Source of the DNA: Hetaerina americana
Taxonomy: Eukaryota > Arthropoda > Insecta > Odonata > Calopterygidae
Direction of reading: 5' to 3'
DNA: 64,000 nucleotides
Assembly (NCBI GenBank): GCA_022747635.1
Contig: JAKTNV010000078.1
Coordinates: 186,001 to 250,000 of the forward strand
Shown in pieces: positions 13,009 through 26,030 of this stretch. The translations under genes were made by a program, and so were the position numbers. Below the pieces are notes generated by a model. It saw nothing but the letters and a program-made list of their open reading frames with translations, was not told the origin of the DNA and did no database searches. Position 1 is the stretch's first letter. Every line of letters starts with the position of its first letter.

Positions 13009-13099
13009 ACTGAGGCATTGCCCTCACTCACGATCTCTAGTAGTAGTTTTTAGGGGAGGCGATCGACAACTGAGGTCATTTGCGCCACTCACGATCTCT
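13009..13099. repeat. Imperfect direct duplication, 61-bp period
   Basis: The 14-mer CACTCACGATCTCT occurs at 13025-13038 and 13086-13099. Each copy is preceded by a similar ACTGAGG...GC stretch, so a unit of about 61 bp is present roughly one and a half times. Confidence 0.6.
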
Positions 13100-13123
13100 C
13101 CTGGGTGAAATATATACGGGGAA

Positions 13124-13673
13124 TATGTGGAGAAGCTCACAAAAAATTTGGATTTATTAGAATATTACTTGGTTAATGTGATGAAAGGTCAAAGAGAAAC
13201 ATTATCTGTCGTTGGTTAGGCCTCATTTAGAATATGCTGCAAGTATATGGGATCCTCACGAAGTTGCATTAATTGCATAATAGGATCGCGAGCTGCGTAG
13301 AGGAGCTCGACTTATAAAACGTTGTTATGATACATTTAGTAGCGTATCGAAAATATTAGAGCAGCTAGGCTTGGAATCACTCACGGACCGAAGGTTGAAT
13401 CACAGATTGAAGCTCTTCCATAAATTGGAATGATGTCTCTTTGGCAGTGATGTTGAAAATGTATTATTACCCCCATCGTACTACGGTAGGAGAAATCATG
13501 CTGGTAAAATTAGAAAGATTAAGTGTAGAACAGATAGATTTAAATGTCATATTTTTCCACGAACGATAGGGGATCATAATAACATTGTTCGATCGCGGTA
13601 GGGTCATGTTCGGGTAAAATTATTCTGGTGTGTATTCACCCCCCGCCACACACGCTGGCGATGGCTTGCAGGG

Positions 13674-13690
<17 letters not shown>
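13124..13690 (+). pseudogene. LINE reverse-transcriptase C-terminal fragment (CR1/Jockey-like), copy 1
   Basis: Non-LTR retrotransposons copy their RNA into a nicked chromosome. This piece reads as the end of the second open frame: KFGFIR near 13150, RPHLEYAASIWDP near 13225-13260, RRGARLIKRCYD, ILEQLGLESLTDRRLNHR and, towards 13560, CRTDRFKCHIFPRTI. It contains a frameshift near 13210 and at least three in-frame stops (two adjacent near 13280, one near 13430). The reverse-transcriptase core lies upstream in intact elements and is absent here, as in a typical 5'-truncated insertion. After the coding end comes a 3' untranslated segment (CCACACACGCTGGCGATGGCTTGCAGGGG) that runs into the GT/TA microsatellite. 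A second copy of the family lies at 43678-44075, in the same orientation. Confidence 0.8.

Positions 13691-13749
<59 letters not shown>
13674..13749. repeat. Microsatellite (GT)n(TA)n at a LINE end
   Basis: A short GT run and a long pure TA run follow directly on the LINE 3' untranslated sequence, so this is either the LINE tail or the target into which it inserted. Confidence 0.95.
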
Positions 13750-13754
<5 letters not shown>

Positions 13755-16480
13755 ATCGATATTATATATCGAATATTCTTAATTTTGAGCAATATAATTA
13801 CTTTGTCATATTAAGAAATTAGATCGTGCTTGATCACATGTTACTGAAATAGATCTAGAAAAATATTCATTCTATATCAAAAATAAATAAATTAGTTTTA
13901 AGTAATAGACATTACAGTGCACTGTTTAAACTGGATAAATATGATGATAAATCTCACTTCACTTGAAGTCGCATGACTGATTTTTCATTTGGTTGCATGG
14001 AAAATCGGAGCTGAGTTCTCTTCTATTACTGAATTTCCAAACTCTGATATCAATTTAATATCAAGGCTAAATATGGCTGTCTGCATTTTGTTTATATTTT
14101 GGTCATACGGACAAAGATAGTCAATCATACAGAAAGCTGGACTGCTGAATATTTAATCCATTTTGTGATCAAAATTTCGGATTGAGATTGCATATAAAAG
14201 GAAGAAGACTACCGCATTAGAATGATAATCGGAGAGAACTGGTCCATAATAAGAGGGCCATTTGGGGAAAACACTGCGAGAAAAAGAGAGACAAAGAACA
14301 ATACCAGAAAACACAGCATACACAGATTTACCCTAAACTACAGGAACCATGGAGAGAATCTCTGGAAATCTTTCATAATACAATTTAAAGAAGATTTCCT
14401 CGTTTCGGGTGACCACTTATGAACAGAATTTCCCACACATTCTAGTTGACAGTGTACAAACTGTTATGATCTTGTGACAAGTCTAATGTCATCCACACCG
14501 GTAGATCAATCCGTAGCAGAATATAAGAGCACCAACTGGTTTTGAAAAAGGATCATCTTCGTTGGTCTCGAAGAGAACGTTTAAACCTCGCCGGGTCATT
14601 AGATGGACTTCGAAATAGCAAACGTGATCACCCTCGTGATCCGATATTACTCAACGCTAATTAGATAGATTAAAAGAGATTACAAAACGTTTCGAAAACT
14701 ACAACAGAGAAGATGAATCCTTCTCTCTAGCACACGGAAGACGATTTTCAAGCCTGAAACGCAATCTCGAGATTAGACTAATCAAGGTGACGAGAACGAC
14801 ATGCCGATACCAATTTGCCGACGGACAAACATCTCGCATCATCACTTATCGCCTGAAGATGCCAATAGGATGGTCCAAGCAACTAGCGCCATTAAAAAAA
14901 TAAATCAACGCGGAGAAAAACTAGAAAACAAGCAACCTTCACAATTAGGATTCAGGAGACACTTTGGTAAAAGTTATTTTTATCATTACATCCACAATTA
15001 TAGAGTATTTTTCCAGTGAAATGACCATGAAAGATGTTGAAAATTTACTAATTGCCTTAGTCAATATTACCAAACTAGGTCCAAAAATCTCCACCACACC
15101 ATCTTTCCCAAATATTTCACCTTTTCCGTCCTATTCCCAGCACTTCTCTATTTAATCTCGATGAATTCCATTCCTCATTTTCCTCATCCTTCACACCATC
15201 ACCCATTTTTTCACTCTTTTTCTCCCGCATTTCTTTCCTATTTAGCTCACATTTCCCCGCCTACTCCATGTCTTCCTACACTGAACAATCTCCCAAACGC
15301 TTAACCCGCCTCCTTTATCCCACATCATTATTTACAGCTGTGATGCCCAACTCATCTGCGCCAATTTAGACGAATGGCCAGAGGTTAAATGGAAAACTTC
15401 TAAAAATACATGGTATTCTGGAGTCCTCTTCAAATATAGCCGCCATAAAATCGAATAGATTCAATTATTGTTGATCGATAAGGGGAATAAATTGGTTCAG
15501 TACCAAGACGGTGAAACTACTTCAGGTTTGCTCCCTTGTTAGGATAGCTTCGTCGAGAATCTTTATCATGGAGGTGACATTTCTTCATACTAACATTATA
15601 TCACAATATCATCTGCATAAGAGGAAGGTAACAAGGCAATATATTCAAATTCAACAAAATCTGGCCAATGGAGTAAAATAAAGAATGAATCGTTTGCTCT
15701 CTGTTCTTAAAATTCACTCATTATCGAGTTGTTTAATAAATTCAGTCGAAATTGACAACATAGCTTGAAAATAATGTAATATTCCTTATAAGTCAGTTCA
15801 CATTTTTATTTGAGTTCAATGATACTTAACTAAATGAGTGCACAATTATTTCTATTAATAATTCAAGTCAATAATATTTATTAACAATACCCCTAGGTCT
15901 GCGCAGGAAACGTGATTTTAACCCCCTATTGAATAAGGAAAGAAAGCAGGATGCTCTTGTTCTAGAATAGTTTGGCTACGAGCCGGATCCAATATTCCTT
16001 AGAGCTGTTGGTGTTTGCTATACAATGCTCGATTTTGATTAATATTTTTAAGATAAATAAATATGAAATGTAGAAAACGCTATAAAAATATCTAAAAAAT
16101 GTACTAAAGAATCCAGTATGGAAAATTAACATCTATAAGTTGTCTAATTGCTGAACACAACGTTAATATATTGATTAATAAGCAAAGCATACAAGATATT
16201 GAGTTCATTTTCTGTATCATAATCAAACGCAAGGCAATTCTTAGCGAACAATTTGATGCTTTTCCGAGAATTATGTACCCGTTGTTCAAATGATTTCAAA
16301 GTTTAGCAAAATGTAATGAATGAAAGTAATGAACTAAATGCTAAGTGATAAAATTTTAATGAATGAGTAATCCAAAAGACTTATAGTTAGTAATTTCCCA
16401 AGCACACTCTAACGGCGTGCACTCTCTCAAGTCCAAATCATGAGGTTCTAAATTCGCCGAGAGCATCTACCCATTAAAAG
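13750..16480. other. AT-rich sequence, no gene seen
   Basis: Short frames at 14222-14422 and 14801-15155 have no recognised similarity. A pyrimidine-rich stretch lies at about 15100-15320. Confidence 0.45.
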
Positions 16481-16489
16481 GAAATTGAG

Positions 16490-16880
16490 ATGAAAGGGAG
16501 GAACAACCTACTGGTGATTTCATTCGATTCAAATCTCATTGTGAATGACTCGATGAGGGGGGCCGTGGTAGGCATGAAGGAAAGACGGGGAACGAGGGGC
16601 AGGCAGGAAGAAGGATCTATTCACCTTTACGGCATGAAAGTTTTCACGTTCCTTCCCGTTGTTCCATTCTTGAGGGGAGCGCGATAATGCGTCGGATTAA
16701 GACAATGGGTGTAGGTGAACGGAATTGGATAGTGGGCGGGGAGAGAAGGAAGAGGGGTTGCAAGGTGAGATGGGATGTCAAACGAGCGCTTTAAAGTAAT
16801 CTGAGGGGAAAAAATTAACGGGCGGTTGTGGGGAAGAAAATGGGAAAGGAATGGGAAAAATAAGAGGGTGAAAGGAAAAG
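16490..16880. other. Purine-rich island
   Basis: The plus strand is dominated by G and A runs for about 350 bases. The 65-codon frame at 16490-16687 appears compositional. Confidence 0.4.
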
Positions 16881-16889
16881 AGAGAGAAT

Positions 16890-19800
16890 GGGAGGAAGTT
16901 TTTTTTGGTAATGTGGAATAAATCCTGAAAAAGATTTATCATGGGACGAAAATTGTGAGGAGTTCAACTCAGAGACAATGCATCCACAGCTTGTGGAGAC
17001 TACTAAAGTCTCTTTGTCTTAACAGTAGGAAAAAAGGGATTGTGAAATTTATAAGGTAGTTTTCAATGCTCAAGATAAAAAAATTACCATGGGTTTGTGA
17101 TTTGGACGTTGGATAAATATTGCACTTGCTAATAATGCAATAATAAGGAGAGTTAAATTTTAGGTAAATGTAGGATTACACATTGCTCAAAATATTACAT
17201 ATTTATATGCATTTAAATATGATACGTATTTCGACCTTCTACACGCAGCATCCAAGTTCAGGATTCTAGAGGTGTTTACCAGATAAACATCATAATATAA
17301 TGGTTTCAAAACTAGCAGTATATCTGTTAACTGACCTCATCTCTGGCATGAAATTCTCACACTTGTTTCTGATACCATAGTAATGTTATGCAGCTTGGAA
17401 GTACGGTTTATAAATGTTCACACTCTAGATGCTTTCTCATCTAGAATGAAGCCCTGAATGTCAAAATGAAAGCTGCTCCTGGGCTTAATTGTGAATAATT
17501 GTGCGGCTAGAAACTTTAGAAAATAAGGAATCATGACCAACTATTCATGCGCAGAACAGAAAAATTAATCTGTATATTGGTATAAAAATCAATTGAACAC
17601 CTGTCACAAAATAATTAATTGATTAAATACTTAACCGCCTATTTTTAAAAACGCAGAAAAATTATGCGAATATAGAAAGAGATATTTCCTAAGATTGACG
17701 GCAATCTTTTAAACTAAAAGCGAAACTTTGAGCAATCTTCGAGTAATTCAGTTTTGATGCAATGCTCTCATATACCAAGTCAGTGCTGGTTTCTTCAGTC
17801 CCAACCTTTCGGTCATATCTGAGGACAATTATATAAAACGAAGAACGGAAGTCACAGCCTCTTATTTACAGACCTATAGAAAATAATAAAACTTTCTAGC
17901 TCAAAATAATTGTATTACCCCTTCTACATGGAATTAAAATTGGTACTTAAGGGATGACGAAGGAGTGAGTGAATTGGAGTAGGGAAGCAAACATTTAAAC
18001 CGATTAAGTGTACGGTTAAGTGCATTAAGTAAAACTAAAAGCATCAAGAGAAGATAAGGATGAAAAGATATCAATAAGGAAATGCTTATGCCTAACATAA
18101 AATGAGGGCTGTACAGATAGAGAGAGAGACAGAGAAAGGTTTAGATAAAAAGCAATGGTATAACAACAATATAATTTGAAGACATCGTCTGCGAAATACA
18201 TTTACCGTAGAACAAAGGTCATAAAAACTAATTGAAAACTACCTCGAGGAAAGCGCATGATTAATAGTATTGAGATCTTAAAAGAAAAAGAAATAAAAAA
18301 ACTGGCATTTTCAATAAATTTTAGGCCATAAGAAATATAAAGGAAAATGTAATATTTGGTCAAATTAAAGTCAGTAAAAATAATAATAATAATGGAGGGG
18401 AAGTATTTATGACGAGTAGGGTAATGGCAAAAGAAAAATATAGCAAGATAAGGAAAAAAGACGAAGTACCTAATAATTGTACTTACGTTTATTATATTCA
18501 CCTAATAGAATTAAGGAACGGAGAGGAACTTTTAACTGCGGTATTTCTCAGAGAAGGTTCTATAAACTTGGATGAAAAAACTATCGTTTCTGATCGTCGC
18601 AATGCCAAAACATACCGATACCTAAAATAGGAGTACACTATTAGAGGATGAGATCAAGTCGAAATAAGAGGTTAAATAGGTTATATAATCAATATTAGTG
18701 TAAGCAATACGGCAATAAGATAATGCGGTCATTACATTCCTTTTACTACTTTAGAGCTTATTCCATTATAAAAACCAAAACTAATCAACTGAAAATAATA
18801 AAAAACCTATCTTATACTTCGTTGATCATAAAGTAGGAAAAGGTGGAAACTTTTAAGTCCAATATTTACTTTAATTGAAACAATTAATTTAATCCTTGAC
18901 TGATAAAGTGAAATTAATGCTTACTTTTTTATCAGAAATCATTTGATTTAATATTTTTATTGTATCAAGTGCATTTAAATTGAAAACAGCTAAATATATA
19001 TTTTATGTTGGTTAACAAGCTGTGAGACACAGTTGGCTGAAACATTTGGCTTCACAAAAATATTATTTCCTCGTGTCTGCGCAATTTTACATTTCATTAT
19101 TCCCTCTACATATTTTTAATATTTATGGTTGATTCCACATATATAAAGAAATAATCTGTGATATCCTAAAATTATTTCATTTGACTAAAGATACAATAGT
19201 TCTTCTTTTTAAAATCAGTCAGTGCACGGTTACAGTTTCAAGCTTATATAATTATTAAGTTCCCAAAGAAGAAAGAGATTCAAATAAAATATTCCCCTCA
19301 AATGACCTAAATATGAATAGTTTAAAACTTTATTTTCAAGTTTAATTATTTAATATCTTCATCCAGCATGGGATGAATCCAAAATTCGTTATAATTAGTA
19401 AACCGGTAAAACGCCACTTTAACTTAAAAAGCTGTTTTTCTGGGCACCTATTTCTTGCATCCGTTAATTGGCAAATATTTTATGCATGAAGTCACGACGC
19501 TATTGCTCTGCCTACATTTAATAATTAAATACTAATATATTTATATTTAAAAAGATTGTTATATTCTCTTGGAATTATTACGCCTTTTTTAAGATATATT
19601 TTTGTATCGGTCAGTCTTATAAATATTTGGTTTGGTTCACTCGAATTGTTTTTTTAAGAACTAACTGTGAATTTATTCTAGTGTTTTATAGTTACGATAG
19701 TGAAATCACGTTCAGATTAGCAGGTACCTCAGCGATGTTAATGTATTCAACCCAATGCTAATTTAGTGCAGGAGCACTTCAGATGGGGAAACGGAAACCG

Positions 19801-21800
19801 TGAAAATGAAAACGACATTTAAATAACTTCCAATAATTGAGAATCAATCTAAGAAGATATTTTAGAGTTGAAAATGAAGGTCGGAGTTAAAATTGCTGTA
19901 AAAATCTAAACAATTGAACAAGAGCACTACCTCACCTACCTAAAGTTATTTCGTAATATTTTTTCAAATATCATTTCGTTAAGTATCCAATAGATCATGT
20001 ACCCAGATTGTCACGTCATAATTTAATTATGCTAGCGATAGTATAACATTTACGCCTAAAAAAACCTCTCAATACTGTCTTTCACAGAATTGATAGAGAG
20101 GATATTTAGGAAATACATATCTTGAAATCTGATGAGGAATGGAGAATTTTAATTGAATTATAACATTGGCTGCGTGATAAAGTTTCAAATACAAAATCCT
20201 TTAAGAAATTTTATAAATAAACTAGTTGTCGACTGAAAGTGGTTGAGTCAGTCATGGAGTTCGGAATTATTGTGATATTTGCTTTTACTTATCACGAAGA
20301 TTCCATTTCATCAATAACTGTGGGAAGATTGATACATATTTTTTTATGTTAAGACAGTGCAGCTGAAAGTGGTTTAGAGGATATGAAAGGTTAAAGAGCA
20401 AACATAATAATATCTTTCTCAGATCAATGCAGTGGCATCTTGGGACTCATTTGGGGAAAGTGGGCTTTGGCAGTTTAAATAAACATAAGTGTACGCAGCT
20501 ACATAATACCCCTCAAACCGCCGCAAGGGAATATGGTAAAGGTTCTAAGGTCACTAGCAAGTGTACAGTAAAATACATGATTTACAGAATTTCGTGATAT
20601 AAATGCATACATTGAATAAACAGGATCTTGCGAAAAAATCAAAACTTGTGGGGAAAGTTAACCATAGGCTAGATGACGGATAGGTCATAAAATGTTGTGC
20701 AACAATAAAAAGTAATACTGCCATATTTGCTGGCTATATTTTGATATCATCAGATAAAACTAGTTAAGATGATATTTTCTCTTCAAAATCCCTATCAATA
20801 TTAGTCGAGGCATGAAAAACAATTAAGGCAACTATAAATATTAAATAAATGGCATGGCAATGTGGCGTGATGGCCAAGAGGACAGAGAATTACGCTTCTC
20901 TCCGCAGGGTGCTATATCGTGGGATATCATTGAACACTCAGGGAAAAATATTTCGGCTATGCTAATTCATGACTACTAAAATATTCTGTTGAAAACTCTT
21001 AGATACACGGGGAAAGGGACTGATGCCATGCCTAGAATATGCGAATTTCTTACACTATATACTCATAGTTTAGCTTCAGGTAAGCTAGTGAGGAACCGCT
21101 TTTCAAATATAATTTAGAGTTAATGACTTTACTCTGGTAAGAGATATCTAGTTAGAAAAGACTATGAAAGAAATAAATGTCCCTCTCACCCCAAACACTG
21201 CATGAAAGTTAAAACTTTAAGTCCTTGCCCCAATCCTACCTATGCATTTGTTACCATTCCAAATAATTTCGCTAAAAATAGCAACATCTGCCATGCACCA
21301 CTAGATGACAAAGTTTATGTTTAAGACATGGTACAATATGTTTAAACAAATAACTCGTAATTTTTCATTACTCCAATGCAAGTTACAGAAATTCCACATT
21401 GGATGGATTTTTTTGAGCTCCATTAAAAATGGCATTCAACTTTTGTTCTTCTTACTTCACTTTTCTCAGGCATAATTTAAAACTCATTGCCCACGGAACG
21501 CTTAAGATTAAGTGCTCTGCTGTACTTCGAGGAAGCAATCAGAATCGTGACTTGTAAATTTACGGACGTTAATATGGTTCTATAGGGACGGTTTCATTAC
21601 GGACCAATATAAATCGGCTTGGAATCATTACGTCAGGAATCGTCGTCTAAAATAATTCTTGATACGGACCCCGTAATAACATTTAAGTTCTCATAAGTAA
21701 GTGTATGTGCATAATTCTCTTCTGGGGCTTTCTTATGGCTGTGTCGGCGGAAGCCTGGTCCGAAAAGACGGAAGGCTAGAGAGAGAGTGTGCAGGGCATA
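16890..21800. other. Long AT-rich stretch, no gene seen
   Basis: About 4.9 kb without a convincing open frame; the longest (18202-18501 minus, 99 codons) is rich in Phe, Ile and Tyr and follows base composition. A degenerate tRNA-like stretch near 20870 and a faint ribozyme-like stretch near 17805 were seen but are not annotated. Confidence 0.45.
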
Positions 21801-21804
21801 TATA

Positions 21805-22458
21805 CGAGGGTCATCCGGAAAGTAGTACCCGTTCGTGCCGCATGAAGTGCTGACGACGCGAGTAGCCGCTGGACGAGGTCAGATAGCTTCAGTGGCTTGT
21901 CTGCCTTCTCTGAGCCAAGTTGCGTGACGCTAGCATTGCCTGTGTTGTTTCTGTGATTGTTTACAATGTTTAAAAAAATTGAGAACGCCGCCAGTTGTGA
22001 AGTGAGGGCAGTGATTAAATTCCTCAATGCAAGAAACGTTCGCCCATGTGATATTCATCGCCAATTAAAGGAGGTGTATGGAGACAATGTAATGGACGAG
22101 TCGTCTGTTCGGCGGTGGTGTCGCAACTTCAACATGGGGAGGGGGAACACACACGACGATGAGCGTTCGGAGAGACCGTCTGTCATTACAGACCAACTGG
22201 TGAGCTCAGTTGACGAATTCGTGAGGAACGATCGGCGCGTCACAATTGATGACATCTGTGAGCATTTTCCCAATGTTTCTCGAACAATTGTTCATGAAAT
22301 TGTTAAACACCATCTGCATTATGCAAAAATTTGTGCAAGATGGGTCCCTCGCGTATCTCAATGAGCTGGCGGCGAAGGACTATGCAGCAGGAATACAGAA
22401 ACTTGTCACACGTTATGACAAATGCCTTAATTTGCTTGGAGATTATGTTGAGAAGTAG
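21805..22458 (+). mobile_element. Mariner element, 5' end kept, core and 3' end lost
   Basis: The 5' inverted repeat starts at 21805 (CGAGGGTCATCCGGAAAGTA), just after a TA at 21803-21804. The transposase start follows about 160 bp later, the usual distance. No matching right-hand repeat (a TACTTTCCGGATGACCCTCG-like end) is visible in the few hundred bases after 22458, so the 3' end is truncated or decayed. The repeat resembles that of the element at 48794-50086, which also begins CGAGGG, so the two are probably related families. Confidence 0.75.
21966..22458 (+). pseudogene. Mariner transposase: DNA-binding domain plus C-terminus, catalytic domain deleted
   Basis: ATG at 21966 opens a frame of about 132 codons encoding the N-terminal DNA-binding region almost unbroken: AVIKFLNARNVRPCDIHRQL, SSVRRWCRNFNMGR, then RRVTIDDICEHFPNVSRTIVHEIV. 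It runs to KICARWVPR near 22350. There the sequence jumps, in another frame, to the last 35 residues of a mariner transposase (LNELAAKDYAAGIQKLV, RYDKCLNLLGDYVEK, stop 22456-22458). The roughly 200 residues with all three catalytic aspartates are missing. The preserved N-terminal frame could in principle give a DNA-binding protein without cutting activity. There is no sign that it is expressed. Confidence 0.85.
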
Positions 22459-22459
22459 T

Positions 22460-23755
22460 TTAAAGTATCCCGTATATCATGCGACACATTCACTGCTTAC
22501 GGGATTTATAGAATCAAAGTTGCAAGGAACGTGGATCCAATATCTTTGTTGTTTCATTTTCTTGTCAAAAATCAGGTAGAATTCCTACGGTGTGTCAAGA
22601 AAAACAAAAGTCCGAGATGCCGGAAAAAACAGGAATACATACAATTTAAACAAAAGTGAGAGAAATGTGATGGCTCTTAAATACTTTTAGGGTAAAATTT
22701 TCATTTTGTATCCATAATTTATTCCTAGAGTTACTTCTTGTAGGAACGTGAGATTAGAAGTCAAAGAGCCTCTGGCAATCACAAATTCTCGAGTCCTTTC
22801 CGTTGCATTCATCCATTACACATTTAGGAGATACGGATGATACGAAGAAGAATTCAATTTTCAACAACTGATTGTATTTTCATTAGATAGCATAGGGTCT
22901 ATATTTTTATATGCATGTACGCCTTTCAGACGCGAAACACTTCGGACAAAGGATCAATGTGTCCGAAATGTAATATTTCTATGAAAAGAACATCTTCGAG
23001 TGGGTAGCATGTTGTGTATCAATTTGAAACTGGACAAAGCGGAATAACTATAGAGGCATACATGAATAATTTACCAGAGGATTTTGAAACTTGAAAAATA
23101 TACTCTTTTCAAGAATAAATCAATATATTTCATCCGATTTTTATTCTACTATCCCTATGTTACATAGATTTACCCACTTGACATCGTTTTCCAGAAAAAC
23201 GACGATTGGAAGAAAATACAAGCATGGCAGTTGATTGAGATTATGCTGAATAGTGGAGAGCTATTTTTCTATGAAAACGGTTGACTCTAATCGACCAATT
23301 TCACTAAAAATTATCAACTTCACAGTTTCAAAATTATTCATCTAAATGAGATCAGTATCCTGGTAATTCCAATATCATTCTATGTGATTGACGGGTAACC
23401 GCTGAAAATTAGGTAATAACAACAATGGTATTTTGTCCTAGCATTCCCTTTCCTTTTTAATTACATGTTTATTTACTACTTTACTCTTACCAAAGAAATA
23501 TGATAGTAATGCTAATCTCATCGATTCAAAAATATTAAATCATATGATAAATACATGATTAAGAGTAGAATATGACTTCATTAAGCGTAAAATATACTTA
23601 AAAAGTATGACAAAATATTTTCCATAGTTTAAATTGGTTGATGCTACTTCAATGACCGCCATAAATACGCCAGTTTAAGCCGTATTTTGGTTGATTAAAA
23701 CAATGCTTTTTCCAACATAGTAGGTGAAAAGAAATGTTGATGTGTATACGTGTAA
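22460..23755. other. AT-rich sequence, no gene seen
   Basis: No coding frame, repeat or right-hand mariner end was recognised. Confidence 0.5.
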
Positions 23756-23759
23756 AAAG

Positions 23760-24430
23760 GTCTAAAGAATTTTTTTAAGGGGCGGGGCATGAGAGAACAC
23801 TCAGGAAGTAAAACGGGGGAAAAACAGAGGTGACGTGACGTTAAGAAAAGTCTGATGGGGCGGGGGGAGGAAGAGAAAACAGCATGAGAGAAGGAGACAC
23901 CAGGTAGTGTGTGTGTGTTTCCCTCTCCAACAATAGCTCCTTTCATTCTGAGATCCTCACTTCCCGGACCCCACACCAATCCTTTCTCTCCTCTCCTTCT
24001 CTTTCCCCTCGACGCCTCCTCTCTCCTTCCATCCCCCGTTTCCACCGCCACCTCCGTGGCACTTTATTTTTGGTGACGAGTCGCTCAAACGGCGTCCAGG
24101 TGCTCGGTGGTTCCACCCTCTCCCCTTGTCTCTCACTCGTGAGGGTAGGGAGTGGTGGCTACCTACGCGTCGGGCAGTTTTTTTGTGCCATGTCCCTCTC
24201 GCTTTCCGCCAACTATAGGCGCTGGTGTCGGGAGGCACCGGAAAACGGATCGCGCGCAGCTTCATAAACGGTCCATTGGAAATGCTTCACTCATTAAGTG
24301 CATTCCGTCGTGGTTGAATGGGGAAAAATACCTATCACTCGTCTCCGCTAATGATAAAGGGTGGGGAGAGGGAGGTCCATTGCAGGAGACTTCCGTTTCT
24401 CCGCGTTTTACTGCGGAGGGAAATCCATGA
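23760..24430. other. GC-rich island, purine then pyrimidine
   Basis: Purine-rich sequence at about 23760-23910 gives way to a C/T-rich block at 23920-24140 and then a mixed CpG-containing block to 24430. Opposed and overlapping frames of up to 118 codons arise from this composition. None shows a known domain. Confidence 0.4.
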
Positions 24431-24434
24431 AAAA

Positions 24435-25960
24435 ATGTGAAATAGAATCGCAACGACTTTCTCCGGGGCTCCTTTGTGCAAGTATGCACGTGATTACGGA
24501 TGTTGCAAAAAAATTTTCCTTTCTTTATTCTCGTAATTCCTCAACAGTTTTCTAAGCTGGTTTCGATCGTTAAATGAAAGTTAGAGATGTCGTCGTTTGT
24601 GAGTATGCTGGACCAATGTGCACTTTCTCACAGTAAATCGATCGAGGGAAATAAGAAAAGTCCAACGCTGTGCTTTTAATGGACACTTTTATGGCTGATA
24701 AATGATGTATTAACGACAAACGTTGTAGTAGATTAGTCGTAGAGGTCATAGTTAAAAAAAAGCCAATATCTTAGTTAAAATATTGTCGGCAAAACATAAT
24801 TACCCTAGATACGAGAAGGAAATTTCTGACGCGTGAACGTCTGAATTTCACCTTGCTCGCGTATGACCACCATTATTCTCAACATTTTCATTTTTGCAAT
24901 TATGGGGTAAAGGAATGTGATTCTAGTATAATCTCATTGGGAATGAAGCAAAATGATAACTGAGATCAACCATGATGACAACATTGGTTATTTCATACTC
25001 TCGCGTAACCCACACTTTTAGAAAAGTTATATTTACTCGATATTTTCCACTGAATCACGACCATCAGTCTTAAAATTTTTGCCAATATATAAATTTTACT
25101 TTTGCATGGCTAATTTAAAATCAAGAAATGCATGAAATTCAAAGTGGAGGGAAATTACTTTTTACGTTTCCAAGGCTCGGCGTAATGACTATAAAATACT
25201 TCGCGATAGACGTTGAAGTCTCCGACATAAATTTAGAAATGGAATTTTTAAATCAACTTGGGTAAAAAATAATGCATTCAACGATGATTTACGAACAAAA
25301 AATCCTCTCTTGAGTTTCTAATATCCTGTCCTCTCTGTGAAATAATTCACAAAAAAAATGTTCTCTCATTTAGACTTTATCTGAGAAACATGGGATTTTC
25401 ATTTAATTGATCTCTGAGATGGATGAAGCCCGGCAGTAACCTAGAATGCAATCTGTTAGTAACCTTTTTGATCTTTTAATGCTAGCATGACCATTATAAA
25501 TGTTTTATACAATTTTTATAAATACGGCAAAGTTATGAAGCTTAATTTTGTCAGTTGACTCCCGACGCCATTGTGATAGCGCATATATATCAGGGGGTGT
25601 TTATATTAAAATCACTCGAGGTGGTTTTCCATGGTGGTAGTCTAAACACGACTAATTCAAATTAATTTTTCTAAGCCGAAATAATTTATCCAATTATTCA
25701 GGAAGAAAAACTACATGGTGTGGCCCTATTAATTTTATATCGTCATTTAAAAAAATTACAAAATTCTATGGTTCTCATCACCCCCCGAGATACCCCCTAT
25801 GATACGTAAAGAAAATATTTGTACTTGCTAATGACTACTTTTTTCTTAGACCACGAAAAGCAAAGAACCCTCTCTACTCATATTGAATGCCTAGTTCCTA
25901 CCCTGAGCTTAAGCCATAACTTGCATCGCAACTATATTGACTTTATATTTCTCTCTAGAT
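24435..25960. other. AT-rich sequence, no gene seen
   Basis: No coding frame or repeat recognised. Confidence 0.5.
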
Positions 25961-25963
25961 TAC

Positions 25964-26030
25964 GTCTATCCTCCTGCTTCAATGACCATGTACGGCGCGG
26001 AAACGTGGTCATTGAAGCAGGAGGATAGAC
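25964..26030. repeat. 28-bp inverted repeat at a LINE truncation point
   Basis: Arms 25964-25991 and 26003-26030 are reverse complements with one mismatch, separated by 11 bases. The right arm is genuine LINE coding sequence (ETWSLKQEDRL); the left arm is an inverted copy of it lying where the LINE body breaks off. Confidence 0.85.

Noticed and set aside
20865..20935. tRNA-like stretch with a box-A-like GATGGCCAAGAGGA
   Set aside because: The anticodon-like stem has a six-base loop and no acceptable T-arm follows. Too degenerate to call.
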